DNA of 64,000 nucleotides from Chryseobacterium sp. JAH (GCF_001507335.1 NZ_LMAH01000002.1:682001-746000), one strand, 5' to 3'. Positions 52,268 through 62,134 are shown, counted from the stretch's first letter. The notes: generated by a model not told the origin, from the sequence alone. Numbers and translations: made by a program.

Positions 52268-54763
52268 TTATTCAACTTTCCACTCGATATTGTCCTCTTC
52301 CTGACTCCAGCCTACAACAAGTGTCTGTCCCGATTTCACTTCTTCCCGCACAATCATTTTTGAAATTGGTCTTGCTAATTGAGACCGGATAACTCCTGAA
52401 ATCTGTCTTGCTCCATACTTACTGCTAAATCCGCCTAAGGCCAGATTTTTCACTGCTTCATCAGTGATAGAAAGCGTCATTCCTAATCTGTGAAGTGATT
52501 TATGAAGTGATTTTAACTGAATATTAAAAATTCTTTCGGCAATAGATTCCGTGATTGGTGCAAAAGGAATAATTTCTGTAATTCTTGCTAAAAATTCGGG
52601 TCTGAATCTGCCTGAATTTGACATAATCTGCATCAGAGAAGATGATTCAGGAACTTTTCCTTCCTCAAACTGTTTTACAATTTCTTCGCTTCCGATATTT
52701 GAGGTAAACAAAATTAAAGCGTTACTGAAATCTCCTTCTTTTCCTAATTTGTCATGCACTTTTCCTTCATCCATGATCTGTAAAAAGACATCGAAAACAG
52801 AATGATGCGCTTTTTCAATTTCATCAAATAAAACTACGGTATAAGGCTGTTGACGGATTTTATTCACCAACATTCCACCCTCTTCATAACCGACATATCC
52901 AGGAGGCGCACCATACAATAATGCCGCAGAATGTTCTTCTTTAAATTCTGACATATCAAAACGAACCATCGCTTTTTCGTCATTAAATAACAACTCTGCC
53001 ATAGATTTTGCCAACTCAGTTTTCCCTGTTCCTGTAGGTCCTAAAAGGAAAAAAGAACCAATCGGCTGTCCAGGTTTATTTAAACCACTGCGGTTTTCAA
53101 CAATAGCATCAGAAAGTACTTTCAATGCATGATCCTGACCCACAACTCTGCTTAGTAAAAGAGATTCCATATTCAGGAGTTTCTCTTTTTCCTGCGCCTG
53201 AAGTTTCCCGATCGGAATATTGGTTTTTGCCGCCATTACTGCCGCCAATTCAAGTTTACCAACTTTTTCTCTTTTTGTAGAAGCATGTTCTATCAATTCT
53301 GTAAAAGTATCTGCAATGACTTTCTGAAGATGCTCAATTGGCATTGAGTTATCAATCTGTGGCTGCTCTCTCAAAGATCCCCATAAAATCGGACTGATTT
53401 TATCTCTCAATAAATTGTAATTCCAGATTAATTCGTCAGCTTTATCTTTTTCATCTGAAAATTCTTCTGTCAGAATATTTTCATAATTTTCTTTCCAGTC
53501 TTGAAGTTCTTTTTCCGAAAGCTCATCCAGCATTTTGATTGCGGCCATGGTTCGATCAAGCAAATCGATTGCAGCATCCGGTAATTTTTTACCTTTTGCA
53601 TATCTTTTCGCCAAACGTACACATTCGGGAAGTGCAGATTTATCAACTTCGATACCATGATGTTTTTTATAGCCATCTAAAAGAACATCAATCATTTTCA
53701 CGCAGGTCTGTTCATCCGGTTCATTAACGGTGAGAACTTCGAAACGTCTGTTGAAAGCCTGTTCCGGCTCAATTATTTTCCTGTATTCTTCCTGAGTGGT
53801 CGCTCCTATAACGGTAATTTCACCTCTTGCCAATTCAGGTTTAAGGATATTTCCGATATTTCCGATGCTGCCTTTTGGATCTAAAAGTGAGTGAATTTCG
53901 TCAATAAAAAGAATGGCTTTTTCAATCTTCTTGCACTCGTTGATTACTTTTTTCAGACGGTCTTCAATTTCGCCTTTGTAAGAAGTTCCTGCCAATAAAG
54001 CACCTGTGTCTAATTCTAGCAAAGTTGCATTTTTAAGCATTTCCGGAACGTTTCCTTTGATGATTTCTGTAGCGAAACCTTCTACCAAAGCAGTTTTACC
54101 AACTCCAGGTTCACCGATAATGATGACATTGGGCTTTGTTCTTCTACAAAGAATTTCGACCAACATTCTCAGTTCTTTATCACGACCGATAATGTTTTCT
54201 AAAGTTCCTTGTCTGGCCTGTGCAGTTCGGTCTATGCAATAGCTTTTGATGGAAGGAAAAGAATTGTCTGAATAGTCTGATCCGTTAGAAAAAAGCGAAG
54301 AAATTTCACTGTTTTCTGATGAAGCGTACGGAGTATCTTTTCTGTACAAATTAAATATTTCGTGCTCTCTGAGAGGTAAAGATTTAAGTTGTTGTAATGT
54401 GAAAGCGACCTGAGGTTTTACGATTGCCGTCAAAATACAGATTGGGGTAATCTCATCCAAACCTAATTTTAATCTGATATCATCTGCCTCTTCAAGAATC
54501 TGATCGACAAACTCGCCCTCACCTACCTCAGCAGGAAGATGCGTGGTTTTGGGATAATCTTCGATGCGGACATCTGCCCATTCGTAGAAATATCCGGGAT
54601 CTTTATCTATATTTTTTAAGAATTCATTAAGCCCGATATCTTTGTGCATTAAAGCCTGAAGAATGTGCGGACCGCCGTATGTAGCATTGTAATTCTCTCT
54701 TGCAATGGATTGGGCAATGTGAAAAAGTTGTTTTACTGTTTCGTTGGTAACTAATACTCCCAT
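52268..54763 (-). CDS. tssH: T6SS unfoldase TssH (ClpV)
   Basis: The 831-residue ClpB-type AAA+ protein has a Clp N-domain (about 1-140), a first ATPase domain with Walker A GEPGVGKT (217-224) and AILFIDEIHSLL, a short middle domain, and a second with Walker A GPTGTGKT and VVLFDEIEKAH. The spacing and the N-domain fit ClpV, which recycles contracted sheath. A general ClpB is the alternative, but the T6SS neighbours favour ClpV. Confidence 0.9.
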   Translation of the reverse strand: MGVLVTNETVKQLFHIAQSIARENYNATYGGPHILQALMHKDIGLNEFLKNIDKDPGYFYEWADVRIEDYPKTTHLPAEVGEGEFVDQILEEADDIRLKLGLDEITPICILTAIVKPQVAFTLQQLKSLPLREHEIFNLYRKDTPYASSENSEISSLFSNGSDYSDNSFPSIKSYCIDRTAQARQGTLENIIGRDKELRMLVEILCRRTKPNVIIIGEPGVGKTALVEGFATEIIKGNVPEMLKNATLLELDTGALLAGTSYKGEIEDRLKKVINECKKIEKAILFIDEIHSLLDPKGSIGNIGNILKPELARGEITVIGATTQEEYRKIIEPEQAFNRRFEVLTVNEPDEQTCVKMIDVLLDGYKKHHGIEVDKSALPECVRLAKRYAKGKKLPDAAIDLLDRTMAAIKMLDELSEKELQDWKENYENILTEEFSDEKDKADELIWNYNLLRDKISPILWGSLREQPQIDNSMPIEHLQKVIADTFTELIEHASTKREKVGKLELAAVMAAKTNIPIGKLQAQEKEKLLNMESLLLSRVVGQDHALKVLSDAIVENRSGLNKPGQPIGSFFLLGPTGTGKTELAKSMAELLFNDEKAMVRFDMSEFKEEHSAALLYGAPPGYVGYEEGGMLVNKIRQQPYTVVLFDEIEKAHHSVFDVFLQIMDEGKVHDKLGKEGDFSNALILFTSNIGSEEIVKQFEEGKVPESSSLMQIMSNSGRFRPEFLARITEIIPFAPITESIAERIFNIQLKSLHKSLHRLGMTLSITDEAVKNLALGGFSSKYGARQISGVIRSQLARPISKMIVREEVKSGQTLVVGWSQEEDNIEWKVE

Positions 54764-54957
54764 TTATTTTTCAATATTAATATTTGTGGTGACATTTTAT
54801 TTTGGTGTAACTAAAATAAGTTTTTTTTGTCAATCATTAAAATTAATAATGGTTTATTTGAGTGAATCGTATTTATTGCAGTTCGTGACGATTTTAAAGA
54901 AGTATATATTGTTTAAATTCTTTTTTCAAGCGTACTTTCACATGATCACAATAGCCC

Positions 54958-55719
54958 CTACTTTTTTCGGCTCTGACCTTTTACGATATTGATATAACCA
55001 ACCATAAAAAGTAAGCAGCCTATCGTAATGCAACTGTGAATCCAAAACCTTTTCGAAAAGTGATCTTTCGTAAAATTATTCCATGCTGATTTTCCGAAGA
55101 AGTAAGCCGCTCCCACAACGAGAAGTGGAATTAAAACATAAAAACTCCCAAATATTACACTGCTCTGAATCTTTTCAAATTTTGAAGTCAGCGCATATTC
55201 AGTAATTCCGGCCAGAATAATCAGTTCAAAGAAAATAAAAATCAAGGTGCCAATACCTGTCATCATCTTCAAATCAGTAATAAGTCTCGCCTCATTCGCT
55301 TTCTCGTGCACTACTATTTTTATTGTTTCATGAAGTTTTGGAGCGTCAGAACTGCCAAAGCCAGTATCAACCATGATTTTCTGTTGAAACCCGGTATGAT
55401 CATGATACTGAACAATTGGATAAGCAAGTATTCCTTTGGAAGCTCTGCTTTTTTGAATTTTAAAATCTATAATCTGTGCTTCCCTGATATCGGTAGAGAA
55501 GTGGTCTTTAGCCGTAGATCCAAGAAATAATACCATCGTTGTGGTATAAAACACCAGCTTATAAAAGATAAAGCCTACGGCTGCAATGATAATGATTTTG
55601 GGTATGCTTTTTAGCCGTTTCTCCTTTTTCCACCATTGATAAGAAAGAAACAACATGAACAAAACAACAGCGACCGTTAAATAGATAGAATGATATTCCT
55701 GAATATTGACTCCGAACAT
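54958..55719 (-). CDS. DUF3592-like membrane protein, candidate immunity protein
   Basis: The 253-residue protein has about five membrane helices (starting YLTVAVVLFMLFLSYQWW). Between helices two and three is an outside domain (about 80-160) with REAQIIDFKIQKS, YPIVQYHDHTG and FGSSDAPKLHETIKIVVH, which fits the DUF3592 pattern. It lies 21 bp downstream of a lipoprotein gene and the 950-residue effector candidate, so immunity or effector support is possible. It ends before a 194-bp gap ahead of clpV. Confidence 0.65.
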   Translation of the reverse strand: MFGVNIQEYHSIYLTVAVVLFMLFLSYQWWKKEKRLKSIPKIIIIAAVGFIFYKLVFYTTTMVLFLGSTAKDHFSTDIREAQIIDFKIQKSRASKGILAYPIVQYHDHTGFQQKIMVDTGFGSSDAPKLHETIKIVVHEKANEARLITDLKMMTGIGTLIFIFFELIILAGITEYALTSKFEKIQSSVIFGSFYVLIPLLVVGAAYFFGKSAWNNFTKDHFSKRFWIHSCITIGCLLFMVGYINIVKGQSRKK

Positions 55720-55740
55720 AGTTTAATGACAATAAGTGCT

Positions 55741-56691
55741 TTATTTACGGATAATAACAAATTCGTTGCTGCCCTCAGGAAGATACAATAATATACGATA
55801 ATCAGCGGCTCCTGACTTTTGGCCTTTTCGGATTAATGCGCCCCAGCCTTTTATGTCTAATGGAGATTTATGGTTAAATTCCATCGTATGATTCTTTCTT
55901 TCCAACGTTGCCAGCTTACCGCCTGCATACAATTTCAATTCATAATCCTCAAGCGGAATCATCATATTGGTGCAGTATTTTTCAACACTGGTTTTGTTTT
56001 CACTTACTGAAGTAGTCTGCTGCTCAGGAGTGCTGTAATAAAAGACAGCTGTTTCCGCCGCTCTTTTCTTTGTGAGATCTGCCCATTGGTTTCCATTGCC
56101 CTGGTTCAATATTTCTCTCACCTTTTCGTGGAAACTGACTACTTTCTTTTCCAGTTCTTTTTTATCCATTTTAGATAAATCCTGACCTTTGCTCCAGCCT
56201 GCTAAATCATAAGGAAGGTCTTTAATTTCAACTTCCCATTCCTGCTCAAAATAAGGGACAGGGGAGTCAGGCGCTTTGATTGAGAGCTTGGTATACGTTT
56301 TCGGATCTAAAATATCTCCTGTTCCTCTGTCTCTTACATAGCTTCCAAAAGTGAACTGACAAGACTTGATATCTTCCGGACTTACCGTTGTATCTCCCCG
56401 TCTGAATACCGGAAAGATCTGTATTTTAATTTTATATTTCCCGTTTTTCAATGCATATCCGTTCACATCTACTGATGAATTAAGCGGAGTATTTTCTTCT
56501 GATATTTTTATGTCGTTGAAATATATAGCAACCGGTATTGTTGCATTAGCGTTGATGGTATATGTGATTTGTTTTTCTTTTGCGGTCTGCTGTATCATTT
56601 CTTCACCTGTTTTATCTGTTGCTTTATTTTTCGGGTTATTACAGTTCGTATTCATTAGGAAAACAATGAATAGAAATACTAATTTTTTCAT
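55741..56691 (-). CDS. Hypothetical lipoprotein, candidate partner of the 950-residue effector
   Basis: From the ATG at 56691 the product has 316 residues with a lipoprotein-type start (MKKLVFLFIVFLMNTNC, Cys17; the lipobox is weak). The body is strand-rich, with ITYTINANATIPVAIYFNDI and YFEQEWEVEIKDLPYDLAGW. The frame continues 24 codons upstream into the preceding gene, but the ATG chosen follows that gene's stop by 1 bp. The position suggests a periplasmic immunity or partner protein. Confidence 0.68.
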   Translation of the reverse strand: MKKLVFLFIVFLMNTNCNNPKNKATDKTGEEMIQQTAKEKQITYTINANATIPVAIYFNDIKISEENTPLNSSVDVNGYALKNGKYKIKIQIFPVFRRGDTTVSPEDIKSCQFTFGSYVRDRGTGDILDPKTYTKLSIKAPDSPVPYFEQEWEVEIKDLPYDLAGWSKGQDLSKMDKKELEKKVVSFHEKVREILNQGNGNQWADLTKKRAAETAVFYYSTPEQQTTSVSENKTSVEKYCTNMMIPLEDYELKLYAGGKLATLERKNHTMEFNHKSPLDIKGWGALIRKGQKSGAADYRILLYLPEGSNEFVIIRK

Positions 56692-56692
56692 T

Positions 56693-59545
56693 TTAATCAA
56701 GTTTAAATTCATACGAAAATCCATCATGTAAAAGATACTTTTTTTCTGAAGGCTCAGCATCATTATCTTCTGTATTATTATTTAAATTATCGCTGTCTGT
56801 TTTAACGCTTGCCTTTATGGTTGCATACAATCCCTGGTATTTACATTCCAGTACTTTGGTCTCAGCATTTTTAGCGATATTCAGTACTGCATAGGCACTT
56901 CCCTGGAATTCAGCTTCCAGAGAGTAGATGTTTCCAAATTTTGCAGTTAAACTTCCTCCACATTCCACGCCAAATTTAATTTCCACTGATGGAGTTATAT
57001 CATTCTCCATAAATCCGTCTATGGTATGATACTTCGTCGCTGTAGCTTCTATTTTAAATGCTCCGGAAACAAACAGATCCAGATAATAATCTATATCGAG
57101 CTGAATTTTATATTCATCTCCGCCCCCAAAAAAGTCAACTATTTTATTCCAAAAATCATCCGAAGATCCCACGGTATCAGCCACTGCTGTGATTCCTTGT
57201 ATAGCCTGTCCTACATAAGGAATTTTGGTGGCTACAAAAAGAAGATCCAGACTTCCTTTTATTTCTATGAGCGGATCTGCTTTAAATTTCACTTCATATA
57301 ACGTACCGATCTCACCACCTTCTTTTTCGCTTGCCACATAGCTCCATTTAACAGCTCCTGCAAAGGCAGGCTGACTTATTTCTACTTTGAACGGAATCTT
57401 GCTTAATTTCTTATTTTTACCGCCAAGATACGCATTACGCTGTTTATTTCTTTTTTTTACCTGATCTGGCCGTTTGTTTTTGTTTTCTGCTATAGCTTCA
57501 TCCGCTTCTTTGTTAAAGGTTAATAAGCTTATGGTATTAACAACCCACATCGCACTGTCGATAATATTAAAAACGGGATGCTCGCCGGAAAATGTAATGG
57601 CTTCCTGTTTAATGTCATTATATCCCCATTCCAAAGCGACTTCAAACTGGCTGTAGTCCAAACGTCCTTCACTTACTTCCTGTTTTTTGTTTTTATAATT
57701 TTCATCCCGTGCATCCCGTTGTGCTTTTCGGATTTTTTTATTGTTTTTCTTATTAAAAAAACCTCCTTTGCCCAGATATTTTCTCTGGGTGTAAGATTTA
57801 GTCTGCCCTGTGAAAAAAGGGTTTTCTGCAGCCAGTTTAAAACCTACTTCATAATAGACCGCAGGATATACTTCCACATTCAGTGGTTTGCTGATGGCGC
57901 AGGAACTAAACTGGATCGGATATACCTGTTTTTTTACTTTTTCCAGGCTCATCATATCAATAACTTCATCACGGGAAGGTTTGGGATAGGCAACAGAGAA
58001 ACTGATATCATTTCGTCCGATAGTCAAACCTTTGTATCTGCCCTGATCTTTTACAGTGACTGCTTTTTTCTCATGCCATTGTTCCGGCTTATCTTCGAAC
58101 ATGCAGTCACCTGTTTTCAGATCGTTAATGGTAATCTTAACAGGCTTTTCTTTTTCATCAGAAACAATCCTGTAATGGAGCTCATTTTTATACTTGTCTT
58201 TGAGGCGCTGAAACAGCGTGGATTTCTTAGTATTGTATTCCCCTGTGATTTCGGTGTACTGGCAAGGATGAAAGAAAGCGATATCAGTTTCCACCTGGCT
58301 CAGAATAACGACCTGATTGGAATTGGAGTCATTTACCTTTACTTCTTCCACTGCATTTTTATCAATTTTTAAAATACAGTCCTGAAGGATTTTTTGCTTT
58401 CCGGGAATACGGTCATGATAGACGACAGGATAGATTTCCAAACTATCTCCACACATAGTCTGCCATAAGGGATCTATAAATACAGCAAATTTTGACTTTT
58501 GCACATTAGGTTTTCCTTTGGCATCACCGTCGTATTTATTGCCGTCTTCTTCCACAAGATATCCTCTCTTAGCAGTAGAAGGAACTGTTTTTTCCTGATG
58601 TACGGAAACAGGTCTTTCAAAAAATTCTTTCTGTTTTGAGATATCTTCTTTTGTTCTTTCTTCCGTCTCGTTATTAAGATATTCTGTCGCAAAAAGTTTA
58701 TCATCTGAATCAGTTATTCCTAAAGTGATCAGCCGGATCACCTGGTCTTTGTCCTTGAGCTGAACCTTTATATTGTTTCCATATAAAGCGTCTGTATAAA
58801 TATTCAGATAAACTGAGGAACCAAATTTTAATGGGTTTGAAATTTTGATATTGTCTGCATTGGTCCATTCTGCGGTAATAACAGCAGCACTTTCACCTTT
58901 AGCATTAATAAGAATACCGTGTGGATATTTCCCTTGAGGCGTTGTCCCTTCCCAAAAAGGTTCAAGATATACCGCACCACCGCCTTCCAGAAATTCGCCG
59001 AATGAAAACTTAAAGCTGGATGTGCCGGCTGACATGGCTTCATTAAAGCTTTCTGCAGTAAGTTCCGGGCGTCTGTCACCTACAAGCTGATGTACCCAGC
59101 GGACAGATTTGTAATCATCCTGAATAGCCTTCAGATCAGCTTCATACTGCTTATTAATCCCTTCAACATTTTTATTGTGGGCACTACCGAGTTCTGAATA
59201 TTTCTTTTTCCTGGCTGCTATTCCTTCTTCACGCTTATCAAAGTTGGAATCATAGGTTTCTTTTTTTATCTTACCCGCTTTATAATCTTCATGATTCTGA
59301 ACAAGGAAATCATAGCTCTGCTGTTCCTCTTTTCCTATGGCATCACTTTTTTGGGTATAGTCTTTATTAGCCTTATCCAGATCTTTTTTTTTCTTTTGGT
59401 CTAATACGTCTTTCCGGTCTTTAAATTCTTTGATAAAAATATTGAAACTTTCAGCTTTTTTTAATTCCAGCCAGCCAATATCTTTGTGAAATGTCTGTCC
59501 TGGTTTGGATTCAACATATATATGTAATGGGCTCTTGTTATCCAT
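56693..59545 (-). CDS. Large putative T6SS effector, unknown toxin type
   Basis: I do not recognise this 950-residue protein. Residues 36-148 are Lys/Glu-rich and coiled-coil-like. Two beta-rich regions follow that look related: AVYLEPFWEGTT (191-202) and AVFIDPLWQTMC (354-365), each followed by more strands. A Lys/Arg/Asn-rich stretch lies near 620-660 and 700-730, and the last 200 residues are strand-rich (VEIKFGVECGGSLTAKFGNI). No catalytic motif is evident. It lies 11 bp after a free-standing DUF4280 gene and before the lipoprotein and DUF3592-like genes, the layout of tip-effector-immunity. Confidence 0.65.
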   Translation of the reverse strand: MDNKSPLHIYVESKPGQTFHKDIGWLELKKAESFNIFIKEFKDRKDVLDQKKKKDLDKANKDYTQKSDAIGKEEQQSYDFLVQNHEDYKAGKIKKETYDSNFDKREEGIAARKKKYSELGSAHNKNVEGINKQYEADLKAIQDDYKSVRWVHQLVGDRRPELTAESFNEAMSAGTSSFKFSFGEFLEGGGAVYLEPFWEGTTPQGKYPHGILINAKGESAAVITAEWTNADNIKISNPLKFGSSVYLNIYTDALYGNNIKVQLKDKDQVIRLITLGITDSDDKLFATEYLNNETEERTKEDISKQKEFFERPVSVHQEKTVPSTAKRGYLVEEDGNKYDGDAKGKPNVQKSKFAVFIDPLWQTMCGDSLEIYPVVYHDRIPGKQKILQDCILKIDKNAVEEVKVNDSNSNQVVILSQVETDIAFFHPCQYTEITGEYNTKKSTLFQRLKDKYKNELHYRIVSDEKEKPVKITINDLKTGDCMFEDKPEQWHEKKAVTVKDQGRYKGLTIGRNDISFSVAYPKPSRDEVIDMMSLEKVKKQVYPIQFSSCAISKPLNVEVYPAVYYEVGFKLAAENPFFTGQTKSYTQRKYLGKGGFFNKKNNKKIRKAQRDARDENYKNKKQEVSEGRLDYSQFEVALEWGYNDIKQEAITFSGEHPVFNIIDSAMWVVNTISLLTFNKEADEAIAENKNKRPDQVKKRNKQRNAYLGGKNKKLSKIPFKVEISQPAFAGAVKWSYVASEKEGGEIGTLYEVKFKADPLIEIKGSLDLLFVATKIPYVGQAIQGITAVADTVGSSDDFWNKIVDFFGGGDEYKIQLDIDYYLDLFVSGAFKIEATATKYHTIDGFMENDITPSVEIKFGVECGGSLTAKFGNIYSLEAEFQGSAYAVLNIAKNAETKVLECKYQGLYATIKASVKTDSDNLNNNTEDNDAEPSEKKYLLHDGFSYEFKLD

Positions 59546-59556
59546 AGGACTTTATT

Positions 59557-60024
59557 TTATTGATTGATAGGAATGTATTTTTTTGCGCCGCCTTTTATAT
59601 TCACAAAGGGAAGGAGCTCTGCTAAAACTTCATCATCAGCATTCTTCACATTCTGTGCAGAAGCTTCGGCGGTCTGGCCATGATTGACGATCTTGATACA
59701 GTCTGGCCCTCCAATGGGACAGGTTGCCTTGCTGTCTTCCAGTAAAGCTTTTCCACTGTTATCCTGCAACGTTATTTTGTCATAGAAACCACTCCATTGA
59801 GTTACCACAACTTGGCAGGGGCTGTTATTCATTTTCGCACAGCTTCCGAAAGTATTTTTCTCGAAAGTTTTGCCAATATCCATATGGGTAGCCATCAGTT
59901 TTTTGCTGCCGGCATTATCATTGATGTAGCGTTTACTTTGTGTCTTTACCTGAAGTTTATCCGGAGCTGTTCCGAAGTTACACATACAGGTAGCACCTTG
60001 ACAGACTAAATGTTTTCCGCTCAT
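59557..60024 (-). CDS. Free-standing DUF4280 (PAAR-like) tip protein
   Basis: The 155-residue protein is a compact DUF4280 domain with MSGKHLVCQGATCMCNFG (three cysteines), GSCAKMNNSPCQVVV and the closing TCPIGGPDC. Unlike the two fused forms in this window, it has no hydrophobic insert and no extra domain. It should cap VgrG and hold the separate effector encoded next. It begins 21 bp after the third adaptor-family gene. Confidence 0.88.
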   Translation of the reverse strand: MSGKHLVCQGATCMCNFGTAPDKLQVKTQSKRYINDNAGSKKLMATHMDIGKTFEKNTFGSCAKMNNSPCQVVVTQWSGFYDKITLQDNSGKALLEDSKATCPIGGPDCIKIVNHGQTAEASAQNVKNADDEVLAELLPFVNIKGGAKKYIPINQ

Positions 60025-60045
60025 TTCTTGTTCTTTTAGTGTTTT

Positions 60046-61038
60046 TCAAATTGACTGAGAATTTTTCTGCTCATAGGCTTGAAATTCAATAATGTACTCT
60101 TCCCCTTTTTCAAAAGTTGAGAGATAGCCATTGATTGAAAATATTTCTCTGGTTTCCCGTTCAAATTTATACAATAGATCGATTTTGCCTTTAGATGAGT
60201 TTTTATTGAAACCGTCTTCATCTTCAGTTCCTGTTATTTTGAGTGCTATTTTATTTCCTTTTGTATATTCTTTGTGTAATGAATATTCTATGGTATATCC
60301 CGCATTCCGGGACAAACTTGAAAAGTAGATCTGCAAAAAGTCTTTCCCGAAAAAATTTGGATACCCTTTATAAACAGGCAAAAAAAACAATTTGTAAAAA
60401 ATATTTCTTTCAAACATTCCTTTCTTCAGATTAAGATTTGTATAGGCCTGGTCCAATTGTGTCAGAATATGATCTGTGGTTTCAGACTGATAATAGTCTT
60501 TCATTTTCGGAAGGCAATCTGCTTTCCAGCGGTTAGCTATTTGTTCATGGTTAATGATATTTTCAAGACCACCATTTTTGTTTACTGAAATCTGAAGCGG
60601 ATACAAAACCTGCTCTGCTTTTTCAAAGAGCTGTTCTATAACCTTATCAATTTCCTGATTGTTTATGTAAGTTTTTTCCTTGTTCAGCTCCAAATGAAAT
60701 GGAGTTCTTTTTATCTCTATTCTGTAATGAATCTGAAGATCTTTAGGTGAAAATTTGATAATAACGCCATAAATTTTCTCACTAGAGACAGCAGGAAGAT
60801 TCAATGTTGCACTTTTCAGTAATTTCCTGTCTCTGATCTCAAACTTATCCGAAGGAATATAAACGTATTCCACATACTTTGGTAGAGATAATGTCAATAA
60901 TTCCTGAAAGTTACAATGCTTATTATGAAACCCTATCAGTTCTCCCGGAGTCATTTCATATTCTCCGGAAAATTCTTTAAGGTTTAAAATCCCTTCTATT
61001 TTAACCTTCTTATATTGTTTTATTACAGAATCATTCAT
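60046..61038 (-). CDS. DUF4280-linked adaptor-family protein 3
   Basis: The 330-residue soluble protein shares LENIINHEQIANRW (158-171) and RNIFYKLFF (211-219) with the proteins at 44077-45135 and 49674-50525. Its N-terminus (about 24-62: GEYEMTPGELIGFHNKHCNF, ending YVYIP) resembles a LysM unit. It directly precedes the free-standing DUF4280 gene. I infer an adaptor or chaperone role, with no direct evidence. Confidence 0.72.
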   Translation of the reverse strand: MNDSVIKQYKKVKIEGILNLKEFSGEYEMTPGELIGFHNKHCNFQELLTLSLPKYVEYVYIPSDKFEIRDRKLLKSATLNLPAVSSEKIYGVIIKFSPKDLQIHYRIEIKRTPFHLELNKEKTYINNQEIDKVIEQLFEKAEQVLYPLQISVNKNGGLENIINHEQIANRWKADCLPKMKDYYQSETTDHILTQLDQAYTNLNLKKGMFERNIFYKLFFLPVYKGYPNFFGKDFLQIYFSSLSRNAGYTIEYSLHKEYTKGNKIALKITGTEDEDGFNKNSSKGKIDLLYKFERETREIFSINGYLSTFEKGEEYIIEFQAYEQKNSQSI

Positions 61039-61138
61039 TCTTATGTTGTTCTTTTCCTTGATTCAGCCTACAGAAATCTGCTTTATTGTGACTTGGGAAT
61101 ATCTATAGTTTTTATATTTTATAATTGTAAAAAATGTT

Positions 61139-61747
61139 TTAATACTGTTCTAAATCAGAAAAACTTAAGTCCTGAATTTTGGGTAGCGAAGAAACTTTTA
61201 TTTTCGTAGTCCTTTTATTCAAGATTTCATCTGAACCTAATTCCTGCTCAAACTCGATTTTCGTTTTTGCTATTAAGTCAATTTCCGTTTCAAAAGTTTT
61301 ATTTTTTCCATCCCATAATACGCGTGATATTTTAAGTAATTCAAAATTATTCTGCTTCAGCCTAAATTCATAATTGCTTTTTCTATTATTAATATCAGTA
61401 AGCATTTTTAGGTTACCATCTTCAATAAAAAAATCAGGAATCGGATTGCCATTGTGTTCTCCTTTTTTATCAGTTGGATACTGACTCTCAATAATTTTTG
61501 TAGAAGAAACCACCATTTGAAGTTTCTTATCAGGCTGCGAAAGGAATATTTGTAATCTCAAAGGTCTGGTTTCGTCCTTTAGATCCATTTCTACCATCAC
61601 CTTATCATTTTGCTTATCATGGTTCAGATCGCCTTCTTCTTTTTGCACCTGAGACGTGTAATTGTCTTTAATATCCGTTTTTTGCGAATATACCTTAGTA
61701 GCTGCTAAGAGAAGAAGTAAAACAATATACAGTGACAATTTTTTCAT
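61139..61747 (-). CDS. Hypothetical exported protein, candidate immunity protein
   Basis: The 202-residue protein has a signal peptide (MKKLSLYIVLLLLLAATKVYS) and then a strand-rich periplasmic domain (GDLNHDKQNDKVMVEMDLK, PLRLQIFLSQPDKKLQMVVS), a layout like VCBS-type or lipid-handling proteins. It is the third gene behind the 591-residue hydrolase and 100 bp before the adaptor gene. Periplasmic placement fits immunity to a periplasmic lipase. No family is named. Confidence 0.62.
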   Translation of the reverse strand: MKKLSLYIVLLLLLAATKVYSQKTDIKDNYTSQVQKEEGDLNHDKQNDKVMVEMDLKDETRPLRLQIFLSQPDKKLQMVVSSTKIIESQYPTDKKGEHNGNPIPDFFIEDGNLKMLTDINNRKSNYEFRLKQNNFELLKISRVLWDGKNKTFETEIDLIAKTKIEFEQELGSDEILNKRTTKIKVSSLPKIQDLSFSDLEQY

Positions 61748-61781
61748 AGTTCAGTTATTTTTTAATAATAAAACTTTACAA

Positions 61782-62132
61782 TCAAAATATTTCCAACAAC
61801 GATTGTAAGAAAGATTTTGCATCACCAATATGATAGAAAACCATATTAACGGTAATCCAATACACTGAAAATATTAAAATAATGAATAATATGAATATCA
61901 GAAATGTAAGTAACAGCTTATTTGAGACCTTTTTTAACAAATAATATATCAGTGAGAATATTATTGCAGGAACAATCGCTCCAATAAAACCAACATTCAT
62001 AAAAACCTTAATAATACTTTTTATGTTTATTAATTCTTCATATCTGTGCAATACAATATACCAGCAGGATAAAATAATTGTACTAAAAACATAGATCAAT
62101 AAACTTACTGTGACATTTCTTTTATTTCCCAT
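61782..62132 (-). CDS. Small membrane protein, candidate immunity or accessory protein
   Basis: The 116-residue protein has about three membrane helices (VSLLIYVFSTIILSCWYIV, VGFIGAIVPAIIFSLIYYL, LTFLIFILFIILIFSVYWI). It starts 2 bp after the 591-residue hydrolase gene, so the two are probably translated together. No family recognised. Confidence 0.62.
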   Translation of the reverse strand: MGNKRNVTVSLLIYVFSTIILSCWYIVLHRYEELINIKSIIKVFMNVGFIGAIVPAIIFSLIYYLLKKVSNKLLLTFLIFILFIILIFSVYWITVNMVFYHIGDAKSFLQSLLEIF

Positions 62133-62134
62133 AT

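Noticed and set aside
57578-58372. A 264-codon plus-strand open frame
   Set aside because: It is antisense to the 950-residue gene, rich in Phe and Ile in the way typical of antisense frames in this DNA, and has no domain.
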